From contig CAWAFX010000002.1 in NCBI GenBank assembly GCA_963781495.1, forward strand, positions 372,001 through 436,000: a DNA stretch of 64,000 nucleotides. The letters are read 5' to 3'. Below the pieces are notes generated by a model. It did no database searches and was not told the DNA's origin. It saw only the letters and a list, made by a program, of their open reading frames with translations. The position numbers and the translations under genes were made by a program. Position 1 is the stretch's first letter; every line of letters begins with the position of its first letter. Below are positions 53,625-62,410 of this stretch, in pieces. This stretch comes from Mayfieldus sp963781495 (GTDB taxonomy: Bacteria > Actinomycetota > Thermoleophilia > Solirubrobacterales > 70-9).

Positions 53625-54229
53625 CCGCCGTCCTCGGGATCGGAACCGGCGGCGATCTGCTCGACCAGCCGCTCGGCCTCGGCGGCGGAGCGCTCGATCA
53701 GCGCCCGGACCTGCTCGGGCGATTCGCGAAACCGCGACAGCACGTAGCCCGAAACCGTCTCGGGGTCGCTGGAGGGCGGCCGGCCGACTCCGGCCCGAAC
53801 GCGCCAGAACCCGCGTCCCCCGAGCCCCTGCTCGAGGCTCTTCAGTCCGTTGTGCCCGGCGACCCCGCCGCCGAGCTTCGTCCGCACCTCGCCGAAGGGG
53901 AGGTCGATCTCGTCGTGCAGGACGATCAGGCGCTCGAGCGGCAGCTTCAGCGATCCGCGCGCCGGCCCGACCGCGCCGCCGGAATCGTTCATGAAGGTCT
54001 GCGGCAGCAGGACCGCGACCCGCGGGCCGCCGGGGCCGGCACGCCCTTCGCTGAACCGCCCGCCGAAGCGCTTGCGCGGGCGCGGCAGGTCCCAGCGGGT
54101 CAAAAGCTCCTCGGCGACCTCGAAGCCGAGGTTGTGGCGAGTCGCCGCGTACTCGGAACCCGGGTTGCCGAGCCCGACTATGAGGATTCGATCGGAGTCG
54201 CCGCCTTCGTCGGAGCGGCGCCCGAACAA
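53621..54229 (-). CDS. pth: Peptidyl-tRNA hydrolase
   Basis: A 202-residue Pth. GLGNPGSEYAATRHNLGFEV (20-39) contains the catalytic His and Asn; PQTFMNDSGGAVGPARGSL (about 81-99) and VLHDEIDLPFGEVRTKLGGG (about 107-126), then AGHNGLKSLEQGLGG (about 128-142), are conserved. It releases the peptide from stray peptidyl-tRNA. The gene lies 9 bp after rplY. A 17-residue N-terminal extension precedes the usual start. Confidence 0.95.
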   Translation of the reverse strand: MFGRRSDEGGDSDRILIVGLGNPGSEYAATRHNLGFEVAEELLTRWDLPRPRKRFGGRFSEGRAGPGGPRVAVLLPQTFMNDSGGAVGPARGSLKLPLERLIVLHDEIDLPFGEVRTKLGGGVAGHNGLKSLEQGLGGRGFWRVRAGVGRPPSSDPETVSGYVLSRFRESPEQVRALIERSAAEAERLVEQIAAGSDPEDGG

Positions 54230-54238
54230 CCGCAGGAC

Positions 54239-54982
54239 CTAACCGTCCTCGCCGGAGTCGCCGCCCTCGTCGCCACCATCCCCCTCGGCGGCCTCCTCGC
54301 CCTCTTCGCCTTCCTCCCCCTCGGCGGCCTCCTCACCCTCTTCGCCTTCCTCCCCTTCTTCGCCCTCGGCGCCGACGAGGGCGGCCTCTTCCTCGATCTC
54401 CTCCAACTCCTTCTCCAGGCGCGGTGGGGTCAGGGTGGCGATCGTGACCTCCTCGAGGTCGTCGGCGACGAAGGTTGAGCCGGGCGGCGGAGACACCGCG
54501 GAGAGCTGGATCGTGTCGTTGATGTCCATCTGCGAGACGTCGACGACGATGCGGTCGGGGATCTCGGTCGGCAGCGCCTCGACGGTCACCTCGCGGGTGA
54601 TGTGCTCGAGGACGCCGCCCTCCTTGGTGCCGGGCGCATCTTCGGCCCCCTCCACCTCGACCGGGACCTCGGCCTGAATCTTCTCGTCAAGCTTGACCTC
54701 GTTTAGGTCGAGGTGCTGGAGGCTGCCGCGGACCGGATCGCGTTGCTGCTCCTTGACGACGACCGGCACCGTGCCGGTGCCCTCGATCTCGATGTCGAAC
54801 AGCGCGTGGCCCTCGGAGAGCACGGCGCGGGCATCGCGCTCGGCGACCTGGAAGGGCCGCGCCTGCTCGCCGTTCGCATAGACGACGCCCGGCACCATTC
54901 CCTGGCGCCGCAGGCGGCGGCTCTCCCGCGAGCCGAACTCGTTGCGGGTGCTGGCCTTGAGTGTCGCGCGTCCTGAAGCCAT
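54239..54982 (-). CDS. rplY: 50S ribosomal protein L25/Ctc with acidic tail
   Basis: A 247-residue L25 of the long Ctc (TL5) type. N-terminal domain: RATLKASTRNEFGSRESRRL, RRQGMVPGVVYANGEQ (5S rRNA-binding region), then the Ctc beta domain (VPVEVEGAEDAPGTKEGGVL; EVTVEALPTEIPDRIVVDVS). The last 45 residues are nearly all Glu, Gly and Ala, encoded by a 36-bp tandem repeat. I chose ATG 54982 as it gives the usual start MASGRATLKA. It heads the pth-ech-mfd operon. Confidence 0.95.
   Translation of the reverse strand: MASGRATLKASTRNEFGSRESRRLRRQGMVPGVVYANGEQARPFQVAERDARAVLSEGHALFDIEIEGTGTVPVVVKEQQRDPVRGSLQHLDLNEVKLDEKIQAEVPVEVEGAEDAPGTKEGGVLEHITREVTVEALPTEIPDRIVVDVSQMDINDTIQLSAVSPPPGSTFVADDLEEVTIATLTPPRLEKELEEIEEEAALVGAEGEEGEEGEEGEEAAEGEEGEEGEEAAEGDGGDEGGDSGEDG
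54281..54352. repeat. 36-bp tandem repeat in the rplY tail
   Basis: Two copies of a 36-bp unit (12 codons, starting CCCCTCGGCGGCCTCCTC on the plus strand), with a single G/A difference, code for the Glu/Gly/Ala-rich end of L25. Shorter GAA/GAG-rich segments extend on both sides. Length changes by replication slippage are likely between strains. Confidence 0.65.
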
Positions 54983-55053
54983 CGCGGGCAACAGGATAGA
55001 GAGCGTGCGGCGTGCTTGGACAGCGGGGCGGGGCGCCGATAGGCTCGCAGCGC

Positions 55054-55686
55054 ATGGACGCGCACGTCCTCCCGCTTGCGATCACGATGATGGCGGGGCC
55101 GCAGATCATCTCCTCGATCATCTTCATCACCAGGGAGAGCGGCGCGGTCAAGGTATCCCTGGCCTACGTCACCGCCGTCGCCCTCGCGGCCTCGATCGGA
55201 ATCCTGATCTGCATGGGGCTGGCCAGCCTGCTCGACAACGCGATCGACCTCCAGAGCGGCGGCGGCCCGTCGACCGCCGCCAAGGTGATTCAGATCGTCC
55301 TCATCTGCCTGCTGATCCTGCGCGCGATCACGATCTATCTCCGCCGGGCGACGAGCGAGCCGCCGAAATGGCTCGGGACCCTGCAGACCGCGACGGCCCG
55401 GCGCGCCTTCGAGATCGGCCTGCTCTTGATCCTCCTCTTCCCGGGCGACGTCGTCGTGATGCTGACGACTGGAATCCACCTCACAAGCGAACGCCACTCG
55501 TTTTTCGACGCACTGCCGCTGATCGGGTTGGTGACCCTGATCGCAGCGAGCCCCCTGCTCTTCTACCTGCTGTTCAAAAAGCGCGCAGAACGGCTGATGC
55601 CGCGGGTACGAGACTGGATGAACAGCCATAGCTGGGCAATCAACATCGCCGTCTGCGTCGTTTTCATCGCCCTGATCCTTCCCTGA
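55054..55686 (+). CDS. GAP-family (LysE-like) multi-span membrane protein (1)
   Basis: A 210-residue protein with about six helices and a LysE/RhtB-like layout: MDAHVLPLAITMMAGPQIIS at the start, GAVKVSLAYVTAVALAASIG, LILLFPGDVVVMLTTGIHLT. The GAP group (SfLAP) includes the sulfolipid-addressing proteins of mycobacteria. I chose ATG 55054. It leads a three-gene unit with the K+ channel and AI-2E family gene, divergent from rplY. A homologue lies at 62874. Confidence 0.78.
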   Translation: MDAHVLPLAITMMAGPQIISSIIFITRESGAVKVSLAYVTAVALAASIGILICMGLASLLDNAIDLQSGGGPSTAAKVIQIVLICLLILRAITIYLRRATSEPPKWLGTLQTATARRAFEIGLLLILLFPGDVVVMLTTGIHLTSERHSFFDALPLIGLVTLIAASPLLFYLLFKKRAERLMPRVRDWMNSHSWAINIAVCVVFIALILP

Positions 55687-55703
55687 GGCCCCCGGCTGCC
55701 GCC

Positions 55704-56213
55704 GTGGCCGTCGCAATACTGGCCTTGCCCGCGCGATTCGCCGCGCGGGGCATGCGGATGAGCCGAGAAGAACCACCGCCCCAGCAACGAGGATTCCTGC
55801 CCTGGCTCGCCCGGAGGTCGGGGGCTCGCGCCCTCACTGCCCGCCGCGCGGTGGGGATCATCATCACCGCGACGGTCGCGATCACGATTGCCGGCGGGAT
55901 CACGATCCGCCTGCTCGACCGCAAGGACTTCAGCAGCATCGGGGAAGGCATGTGGTGGGCGATCCAGACCGTGACGACGGTCGGCTACGGGGATGTCGTC
56001 CCCCACAGCGCCGGCGGGCGGGCGATCGCCTCGCTGGTGATGCTGACCGGGATCGCGTTTCTGTCGCTGGTCACCGCGTCGGTCACAGCGATGCTCGTCG
56101 AGCAGGCGCGCGGACGTCGGGCGGATTCCGAGGACCCGGTGGCGGCGAAGCTGGACCAGATCAGCACCCGCCTCGAGGCGATCGAGGCGCGCCTGGAGAG
56201 CACCGACCGATGA
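55704..56213 (+). CDS. Two-helix potassium channel
   Basis: A 169-residue channel subunit: helix about 45-66 (AVGIIITATVAITIAGGITI), a pore loop WWAIQTVTTVGYGDVVP (about 84-100) with the K+ selectivity filter TVGYGD, helix about 106-133, and a cytoplasmic coiled-coil tail (EDPVAAKLDQISTRLEAIEA). Four subunits should form the pore. The start is GTG 55704 (ATG 55752 is an alternative). Its stop overlaps the next ATG as ATGA. Confidence 0.88.
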   Translation: MAVAILALPARFAARGMRMSREEPPPQQRGFLPWLARRSGARALTARRAVGIIITATVAITIAGGITIRLLDRKDFSSIGEGMWWAIQTVTTVGYGDVVPHSAGGRAIASLVMLTGIAFLSLVTASVTAMLVEQARGRRADSEDPVAAKLDQISTRLEAIEARLESTDR

Positions 56214-57430
56214 GCCGCAGGCGCGCGATCCTACGCGGGCGGCTGCGAATCCCCGAGCGCAAGGGAGCTCAAGCGGTGGACGAAGCGATCGAGATCGAGC
56301 CCCGCGAGCTGAGCGGGCTCTTCGCCGCCCCCGGCTGGCTTCGCGATCTCGGCTTCTCGGCCTGGCTGCTGGTCGGGGTGGCTGCGGCGCTCGCCGGGGC
56401 GATCTGGCTTCTCTCGCTCACGGAGACGATCGTGATGCCGTTGTTGACCGCCGGGATCATCGCCTCGGTCGGGGCGCCGGTCGTCGATTGGCTGCACCGG
56501 CAGCGGGTTCCGCGGGCGGCCGGAGCAGCGCTCGTCCTGCTCCTGATCGTCGCAATCACGATCGGGGTCGGCGTGATCGTCCTGACCGGTATCGCCAGCC
56601 AGGCGGACAGCCTGACCGCGAGGCTGCAGGACGGCGTCAACCAGATCGAGTCATGGGCCCGCGACCTGGGCGTCAACTCCGCCACCGCCGCGAAGGCCAA
56701 CCACGACGCGACCACCACCGTCAGCTCGGGCTTCAAGGCCCTCACCCAGGGCCTGGCGGTCGGGCTCGAGAGGCTGGCGTCGCTGGCGGTGTTCCTCTCC
56801 TTCACCGCTCTCAGCCTCTTCTTCCTGCTCAAGGACGCGCCGACGATCGGGGGATTCGTAGAGCGTCACCTCGGTGTCCCTGTCCCACTCGCCCGCACGA
56901 TCCTCGGCAGGGTCAGCGGCTCGCTGCGCGGCTATTTCGTCGGCGTCACCGTGGTCGCGATCTGGAGCGCCGTAATTGTCGGCGTCGGCGCGCTCCTGCT
57001 CGGGGTGTCGCTGGCGGGGACGATCGCGGTGGTCACGTTCCTCGGCGGCTACGTGCCCTATCTCGGTGCCTGGACGGCGGGTGGATTCGCGGTCCTGATC
57101 GCGCTCGGCGATCAGGGGCCGTCGACCGCTCTGGCCCTGGCGGTGATCGTGCTGCTCGCCAACGGGATCTTCCAGCAACTCGTGCAGCCGGTCGCCTACG
57201 GCGCCGCGCTGGGGCTTCATCCGCTGGCGGTGTTGATCGTCACGATCGCCGGCGGCTGCCTGTTCGGCACCGTCGGGTTGGTCCTCGCGGCGCCGCTGGT
57301 GTCCGCGGCCGTGCGGATCTCGGCCGACGTCGCCGTTGCCCGCGCCGCGGCCGAAGCAGAGCAGGGGGCGCCGCCAGGGCCTCCCCCAGAGCCGGGATCT
57401 GCGGAAGCCTCGGCGCCGGGAATCGCCTGA
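56210..57430 (+). CDS. AI-2E family transporter
   Basis: A 406-residue protein with about eight helices and the AI-2E/PerM core: MPLLTAGIIASVGAPVVDWL (about 78-97), the domain with SLSFFLLKDAPTIGGFVERH-type motif (LFFLLKDAPTIGGFVERHLG), and LVQPVAYGAALGLHPLAVLI (about 325-344). Family members export small molecules or couple ion flow. It is co-translated with the K+ channel. The C-terminus is Pro/Ala-rich. Confidence 0.88.
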   Translation: MSRRRAILRGRLRIPERKGAQAVDEAIEIEPRELSGLFAAPGWLRDLGFSAWLLVGVAAALAGAIWLLSLTETIVMPLLTAGIIASVGAPVVDWLHRQRVPRAAGAALVLLLIVAITIGVGVIVLTGIASQADSLTARLQDGVNQIESWARDLGVNSATAAKANHDATTTVSSGFKALTQGLAVGLERLASLAVFLSFTALSLFFLLKDAPTIGGFVERHLGVPVPLARTILGRVSGSLRGYFVGVTVVAIWSAVIVGVGALLLGVSLAGTIAVVTFLGGYVPYLGAWTAGGFAVLIALGDQGPSTALALAVIVLLANGIFQQLVQPVAYGAALGLHPLAVLIVTIAGGCLFGTVGLVLAAPLVSAAVRISADVAVARAAAEAEQGAPPGPPPEPGSAEASAPGIA

Positions 57431-57431
57431 C

Positions 57432-59084
57432 CTACGTTTCGGGTAGCGGCTCGTCTTTGGATCGTCGCGGTGCGGATGCGTCGGCGGCGGGCTCCCCGAG
57501 CGGTACGCGAGGCAGGTCGCCCGCCAGCCAGAGAGCGACCAAGGCGAAAACCGATGCTGCCAGCAGCGCCTTCTTGAGTGCATTGATCTGGGCATCGCCA
57601 TAGACGTCGACCACGCTCTGCGCCTGGTTCGGCGGCACCTTCGCCTTCTTCAGGGTCGCTTCGACGGTCGGTTCGGAGACCATCGGAACGCCCTCTTCGG
57701 TGCCGTTGACGATCTGCTTCTGAACGCTTGTCGGCAGGCTCTGGTCGGCATTGATCTGGTTGTGGAAGTCGGTCGTCAGACCGGTCAGAAGGACCGCCCC
57801 GATGAGAGCGGTTCCGAGCGAAGACCCGAGGCTCTGGGCTGCCCCCTGAAGACCGCCGACCTCGCTGCTGCGCGACTCGTCCACCGCCGACATCGTGACG
57901 TTGCCCAGCTGTGACACGACCAGGCCGATCCCTGCCCCGAAACCCCCGAGCGAGATCGAGAACAGCGGCGAGGTCAGGTCGGGCGATATCGAGGCCAGCA
58001 GCCCGATCAGCGACACGAAGAGCAGGGCAAGGCCGACCTCGACGATCCTGCGCGGGGAGACTCGGACCGCCAGACGCCCTCCCGCCACCGCGGCGATGAT
58101 CATCGTGATCGAGATCGGAAGGATCGCGACGCCGGTCTCGAACGCGTCCTTTCCCAGCACCAGCTGCAGGTAGAGCGGAAGGACGAAGAAGGTGCCGGCC
58201 ATGATCAGGTAGCCGGAGACGAACATCGAGAGCCCCGCCCGCAGCTGCGAGATCGTCAGCAGGTCGGGGCGCAGCAACGGCGAGCGGTCGAGACGGACCT
58301 CTCGCTGCTCCCAGCGTTGAAAACCGATCAGCACGCAGATGCCGGCCGCGATGATGAACGGAACGACCGAGAGGCCGAAGGGCGTGATGCGGGTGCCTCC
58401 GATCGTCAGCGCACCCGTTGGGGTGACGAGCCCCCACTGGCTGATCTTGAGGATCCCGAACACGGCCAGCCCCAAACCGAGGGCCGAGAGCGCCGCGCCC
58501 ACCTTGTCCAGGCTCTCGCCGCTGAGCGACGGGTTGTCTTTGATCCGCCGCACGCCGAACAGCAGGACCCCGGTCACGACGACCGTCTCGGCCGCGAAGA
58601 CGACTCGCCAGGTGAGGGCACTGGTCACGAAGCCGCCGATCAGGGGGCCGGCTGCGACGCCGGCGCCGGCGATTCCGCCGAGCATCGCGAAGGCGAGTGC
58701 ACGCTCTTTGCCCGTGTAATTCGCCGCCGTGAGGGCCGCTATCGCCGGGATCACCAGGCAGGCCCCGATCCCCTCGATGAAGGACCAGCCCACGAGCAGG
58801 ACCCCGATGTTGGGGCTGAGGGCGGTAATCAACGAACCGGTGCCGTAGACGCCGAGGCCGATGGTGAAGATGCGCCGCCGCCCATACATGTCGCCGAGCT
58901 TGGCTCCGGTCAGCATGAACGCGGCCATCACCAGCGCGTAGGCGGTGATCGCGAACTGGAGCGCGGAGACCGTCGTGTCGAGGTCGTCGACGACCTGCGA
59001 GATCGAGACGTTCATGACGGTCGTGTCAAGCACCATCACGAACTGAGCCGTGCCGAGAATCAGGATTGTGGCTCGGTTCTTCAA
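57432..59084 (-). CDS. MFS drug:H+ antiporter-2 (DHA2) type transporter, 14 helices
   Basis: A 550-residue transporter of the EmrB/QacA type. MKNRATILILGTAQFVMVLD (helix 1 with the D-containing FVMVLDTTVMNVSISQV), motif A GAKLGDMYGRRRIFTIG (about 60-76), motif C VAAGPLIGGF (about 142-151). About 14 helices fit DHA2 proteins. It exports hydrophobic or cationic compounds using the proton gradient. The upstream gene on the same strand is an MBL hydrolase, 37 bp away. Substrate unknown. Confidence 0.9.
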   Translation of the reverse strand: MKNRATILILGTAQFVMVLDTTVMNVSISQVVDDLDTTVSALQFAITAYALVMAAFMLTGAKLGDMYGRRRIFTIGLGVYGTGSLITALSPNIGVLLVGWSFIEGIGACLVIPAIAALTAANYTGKERALAFAMLGGIAGAGVAAGPLIGGFVTSALTWRVVFAAETVVVTGVLLFGVRRIKDNPSLSGESLDKVGAALSALGLGLAVFGILKISQWGLVTPTGALTIGGTRITPFGLSVVPFIIAAGICVLIGFQRWEQREVRLDRSPLLRPDLLTISQLRAGLSMFVSGYLIMAGTFFVLPLYLQLVLGKDAFETGVAILPISITMIIAAVAGGRLAVRVSPRRIVEVGLALLFVSLIGLLASISPDLTSPLFSISLGGFGAGIGLVVSQLGNVTMSAVDESRSSEVGGLQGAAQSLGSSLGTALIGAVLLTGLTTDFHNQINADQSLPTSVQKQIVNGTEEGVPMVSEPTVEATLKKAKVPPNQAQSVVDVYGDAQINALKKALLAASVFALVALWLAGDLPRVPLGEPAADASAPRRSKDEPLPET

Positions 59085-59121
59085 GGCAGCCGACCGGGCA
59101 TCAATCTATCCCCCACGGTCA

Positions 59122-59943
59122 TCACACCGCCAACCGCTCCCCAGGGGCCAGGATGCGTACCTCCACCTGCGGCGCAAGCCGCTTCGCGGCGGCGGCGAAC
59201 TCACGCGCCGGGGCGAGAGGGTCTTGCCCGCGCTGCGCCCCGCGGGCGACGTAGGTCCCCCAGTGGATCGGGATCGCGATCCGGGGCTCGATCAGGGCCG
59301 CTGCGCGCGCCGCTCGCTCGGGGTCGAGGTGTCCGGCTCCGACGCGCGGCCCCCATCCGGCGACGGGTAGCGCGGCGATGTCCGCCCTGCCACGAAGGCG
59401 CCCCATCTCAGGCATCAGGTCGGTATCGCCGGCGAAGTAGAGAGTGCTCGATCCTCCGATCAGGAAGCCGAGTGCGGCGCGTCGCCTCCCGAGCGGGTAT
59501 CGCCGCCCCTCGTGGGCTGCCGGAACGGCCTCGACGGTGATTCCTCCCACTTCGACCCGATCGCCGGCGCCGACCTCAACGGCCCGCCCGCTTCCCGTCC
59601 GGCGCACGATCCCGGCGATGCCCCGCGGACCAATCACCGGGCAGTCGGCCCCGAGGCGCCTCAGCGAGTCCGGGTCGAGGTGGTCGTGGTGCGCATGCGA
59701 GATCACGATCGCATCGAGTGGCGGGATCGAGTCGAGCGCGGGAAGCGGAACGACGCGACGGATATGGAGGATGGCCCTGCGCAGCACTGGATCGGTGAGG
59801 ATCCGGACACCGCCGAGCTCGATCAGCAGCGTGGCGTGCCCGATGTAGGTGACGGCGGCGATACGGTCATCATCGCGGCTCACTCTCCGGCGAAACGATC
59901 GTGTCCGAACCTTCACTCGACGCTTCCATTCGCTCGGCGCCAT
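59122..59943 (-). CDS. MBL-fold metal-dependent hydrolase
   Basis: A 273-residue metallo-beta-lactamase-fold enzyme of the NAPE-PLD/UlaG-like group: TYIGHATLLIELGGVRILTD (about 32-51), VISHAHHDHLD (about 79-89), GPRGIAGIVRR, YFAGDTDLMPEMGRL (about 168-182), and a late His in IPIHWGTY. These residues make a binuclear Zn site. The natural substrate is not known. The start is uncertain: ATG 59943 overlaps the divergent gene, and a GTG at 59916 would give a shorter N-terminus. Confidence 0.87.
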   Translation of the reverse strand: MAPSEWKRRVKVRTRSFRRRVSRDDDRIAAVTYIGHATLLIELGGVRILTDPVLRRAILHIRRVVPLPALDSIPPLDAIVISHAHHDHLDPDSLRRLGADCPVIGPRGIAGIVRRTGSGRAVEVGAGDRVEVGGITVEAVPAAHEGRRYPLGRRRAALGFLIGGSSTLYFAGDTDLMPEMGRLRGRADIAALPVAGWGPRVGAGHLDPERAARAAALIEPRIAIPIHWGTYVARGAQRGQDPLAPAREFAAAAKRLAPQVEVRILAPGERLAV

Positions 59944-61898
59944 TCGGCGCCGAAGTCGGTTGGATGCCGGCTAGGCCGCGCTGGCGGTCTCTGCCACTGC
60001 TCATTTCGCTCATGGTCACCGCTGCCGCGGTCTACATCGCGGCCTGGATCGTTCCTGGCGTCCGGATCGATGCCCCGGGAGGGGCGCTGCTGGCCGCGGC
60101 CGCGATCGGGCTCCTCAACGCGTTTCTGCCGCCGGTCGTGGCCGCGCTGCGCCTGCCGCTGACGATTCTGATCGGCTTCTTTTTGGTCCTGTTCGTCGAC
60201 GCGGCTGCGCTGCTGGTGGCCGACGAGCTCCTCTCCAGCTACATACGTGTCGACTCCTTCGCCGACGCCCTGCTTGCCTCTCTCGTCATCGCCGCCGCCT
60301 CGATCGCGCTGCACTCCTTGCTTGGCACCAACGACGACGACGAGTACAGCCTCCGGGTCACCGAGCGAGTCGCCCGCCGCCAAGGCGGACAGACGAAGAC
60401 CGACGTCCCCGGGATCGTCTTTCTGGAGATCGACGGGCTGGCGCTGCCGGTGCTGCAGCGTGCGATCAGCAGCGGTCACGCGCCGAACATGGGGCGCTGG
60501 ATCGCCGAGGACGGCTATCGGCTGGCCGAGTGGGAGACCGACCTCTCCTCGCAGACCGGCGCCAGCCAGGCCGGGATCCTGCTCGGTTCGAACGAGGACA
60601 TTCCCGCCTTCCGTTGGGTCGAGAAGGAGACCGCGACCTTGAAGGTCTGCTCCTCGCCCGAGGACTGCGCCGAGATCGAGCGCCGGCATTCGACCGGCGC
60701 CGGGCTGCTCGCCGACGGCGGCGGCAGCCGCGGCAACCTGCTCTCCGGCGAGGCCGAGGCCGCGATCCTCACGGTGAGCCGGATCGCCGACGAGAAGCGG
60801 GCCAATCCCGGCTATCGCGCCTTCCTCGCCAACGGCTTCAACGTCACCCGGACGCTGGTCCTGTTCGGCTGGGAGGTGATCCTGGAGCGGATCGCCGCGA
60901 TTCGCCAGAAGCGGCGCGGCGTGGTTCCGCGCGGGCACCGCGGCGGCATCTACCCGCTGATGCGGGCGGCGATGTGCGTGTTCGTCCGCGACCTCGTCGT
61001 CTTCGGAGTCCTCAGCGACATGATGCGCGGCCGTCCCGCGGTCTACGCGACCTTCGCCAGCTACGACGAGGTCGCCCACCACTCCGGCCTCGAGCGCGCC
61101 GACACGATGGAGGCATTGCGCAAGCTCGACCAGCAGTTCGGCCGCATCGAGCGGGCGCGCGCCTACGCGCCGCGCCCCTACGAGATCGTCGTCCTCTCCG
61201 ATCACGGCCAGACCCAGGGCGCGACCTTCAAGCAGCGCAACGGCTACGGCCTCGACGAGCTGGTGGAGCGCTCGCTGAGCGGCGGCGAGGTCGCCGAGTT
61301 CGCCGGCGGCGACGAGCAGAGCGCGATGGTCACGCACTCGCTCAACGAGGCCACCGGGCGCAAGCCTGAAAAGCGGGCAAAGAACGACGTCTCCGACCGC
61401 GAGGTCGTCGTCCTCGGCTCGGGCAACCTTGGGCTCGTCTATCTGATGTCAGAGCGCCGGCGAATGACTCTGGAGGAGATCGACCACCGCCACCCGGAGC
61501 TGGTGCCGGCGCTTCGGCGGCATCCCCACGTGGGCTGGCTTCTGGTCCACTCCAGCGAGGCCGGTCCGGTGGTTCTCGGCTCGACGGGGGCCCGTTACCT
61601 GCGTGACGCCCGGGTTGAGGGCGAGGACCCCCTGGCACCGTTTTCCGCCACCGCGGCCCAGCACCTGCTGCGGACCGATGGCTTCGAGCACGTTGCCGAC
61701 ATCATGGTCGGCAGCTTCTACGATCCCGAGCTCGACGAGGCCTGCGCCTTTGAGGAGCTGATCTCGTTCCACGGCGGCCTGGGCGGCCCGCAAACGCGCC
61801 CGTTCGTACTTCACCCCGAGCGGCTTCCATTCCCAGACGAGCCCCTGGTCGGCGCTGCGGCCGTGCATGATTTGCTGCTTGCGTGGAGGAGCGGCTGA
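59901..61898 (+). CDS. Holin-4-2-like membrane domain fused to a phosphodiesterase/phosphatase domain
   Basis: A 665-residue protein. Residues 25-135 hold four helices of the phage_holin_4_2/YvlD type (SLMVTAAAVYIAAWIVPGVR; LTILIGFFLVLFVDAAALLV). From about residue 168 it has a type I phosphodiesterase/nucleotide-pyrophosphatase (alkaline phosphatase superfamily) domain: FLEIDGLALPVLQRAI (metal Asp), TGASQAGILLGSN (the nucleophile Ser/Thr region), YDEVAHHSGLERADTM and VLSDHGQTQGATFKQ. It starts at GTG 59901 or ATG 59964. A membrane-bound hydrolase of phosphodiesters or phospholipid headgroups is likely (inference). Confidence 0.82.
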   Translation: MSEPSLDASIRSAPFGAEVGWMPARPRWRSLPLLISLMVTAAAVYIAAWIVPGVRIDAPGGALLAAAAIGLLNAFLPPVVAALRLPLTILIGFFLVLFVDAAALLVADELLSSYIRVDSFADALLASLVIAAASIALHSLLGTNDDDEYSLRVTERVARRQGGQTKTDVPGIVFLEIDGLALPVLQRAISSGHAPNMGRWIAEDGYRLAEWETDLSSQTGASQAGILLGSNEDIPAFRWVEKETATLKVCSSPEDCAEIERRHSTGAGLLADGGGSRGNLLSGEAEAAILTVSRIADEKRANPGYRAFLANGFNVTRTLVLFGWEVILERIAAIRQKRRGVVPRGHRGGIYPLMRAAMCVFVRDLVVFGVLSDMMRGRPAVYATFASYDEVAHHSGLERADTMEALRKLDQQFGRIERARAYAPRPYEIVVLSDHGQTQGATFKQRNGYGLDELVERSLSGGEVAEFAGGDEQSAMVTHSLNEATGRKPEKRAKNDVSDREVVVLGSGNLGLVYLMSERRRMTLEEIDHRHPELVPALRRHPHVGWLLVHSSEAGPVVLGSTGARYLRDARVEGEDPLAPFSATAAQHLLRTDGFEHVADIMVGSFYDPELDEACAFEELISFHGGLGGPQTRPFVLHPERLPFPDEPLVGAAAVHDLLLAWRSG

Positions 61899-61991
61899 GC
61901 CGGGTTGCGGCGTCTCCGCGGCCGTGAGATGGTGGACCAGCGCCAACCGCCCAAACCGGGCGCCGCGCGGTAGGAAAAAGGAGGTCCAACC

Positions 61992-62387
61992 ATGGTGCTC
62001 GCCGACTACACGTTCGGCCAGGCCCTGCTCACGGTCCTGGAGATTTTCCTCCTGGTCGCCTGGTTCTGGATCCTGATCACGGTGATCAGCGATCTCTTTC
62101 GCGACCACGAGATGTCGGGTTGGGGCAAGGCCGCGTGGGTCTTCTTCCTGATCGTCCTCCCCTTCCTCGGCACGCTGATCTATTTGATCGCGCGCGGCCA
62201 GGGAATGCGCGACCGGGCGATCAAGGAGCAGGCCGACGCCCAGAAGCACTTCGAAAGCTACGTTCGCCAAACGGCCGCCGGCGGCTCGTCGGTCGACGAG
62301 CTGCACAAGCTGAGCGAGCTCAAGCAGCGCGGCGACATCTCGCAGGCGGAGTTCGACCAGGCGAAGGCGAAGCTACTGGCCTCATAA
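61992..62387 (+). CDS. SHOCT-domain protein with two-helix phospholipase-D-N-like module
   Basis: A 131-residue protein. Two helices (about 10-35 and 47-68, with WVFFLIVLPFLGTLIYLIAR) form the PLDc_N-type module; a cytoplasmic linker follows, and a SHOCT motif (DELHKLSELKQRGDISQAEF) at the C-terminus. A strong AAGGAGG site precedes ATG 61992. Same C-terminal module as in the 10.8, 14.7 and 29.6 kb proteins. Next gene is a DUF7144 protein, 23 bp later. Confidence 0.85.
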   Translation: MVLADYTFGQALLTVLEIFLLVAWFWILITVISDLFRDHEMSGWGKAAWVFFLIVLPFLGTLIYLIARGQGMRDRAIKEQADAQKHFESYVRQTAAGGSSVDELHKLSELKQRGDISQAEFDQAKAKLLAS

Positions 62388-62410
62388 GGCCAACCGAAAG
62401 GAGTCCAGCC

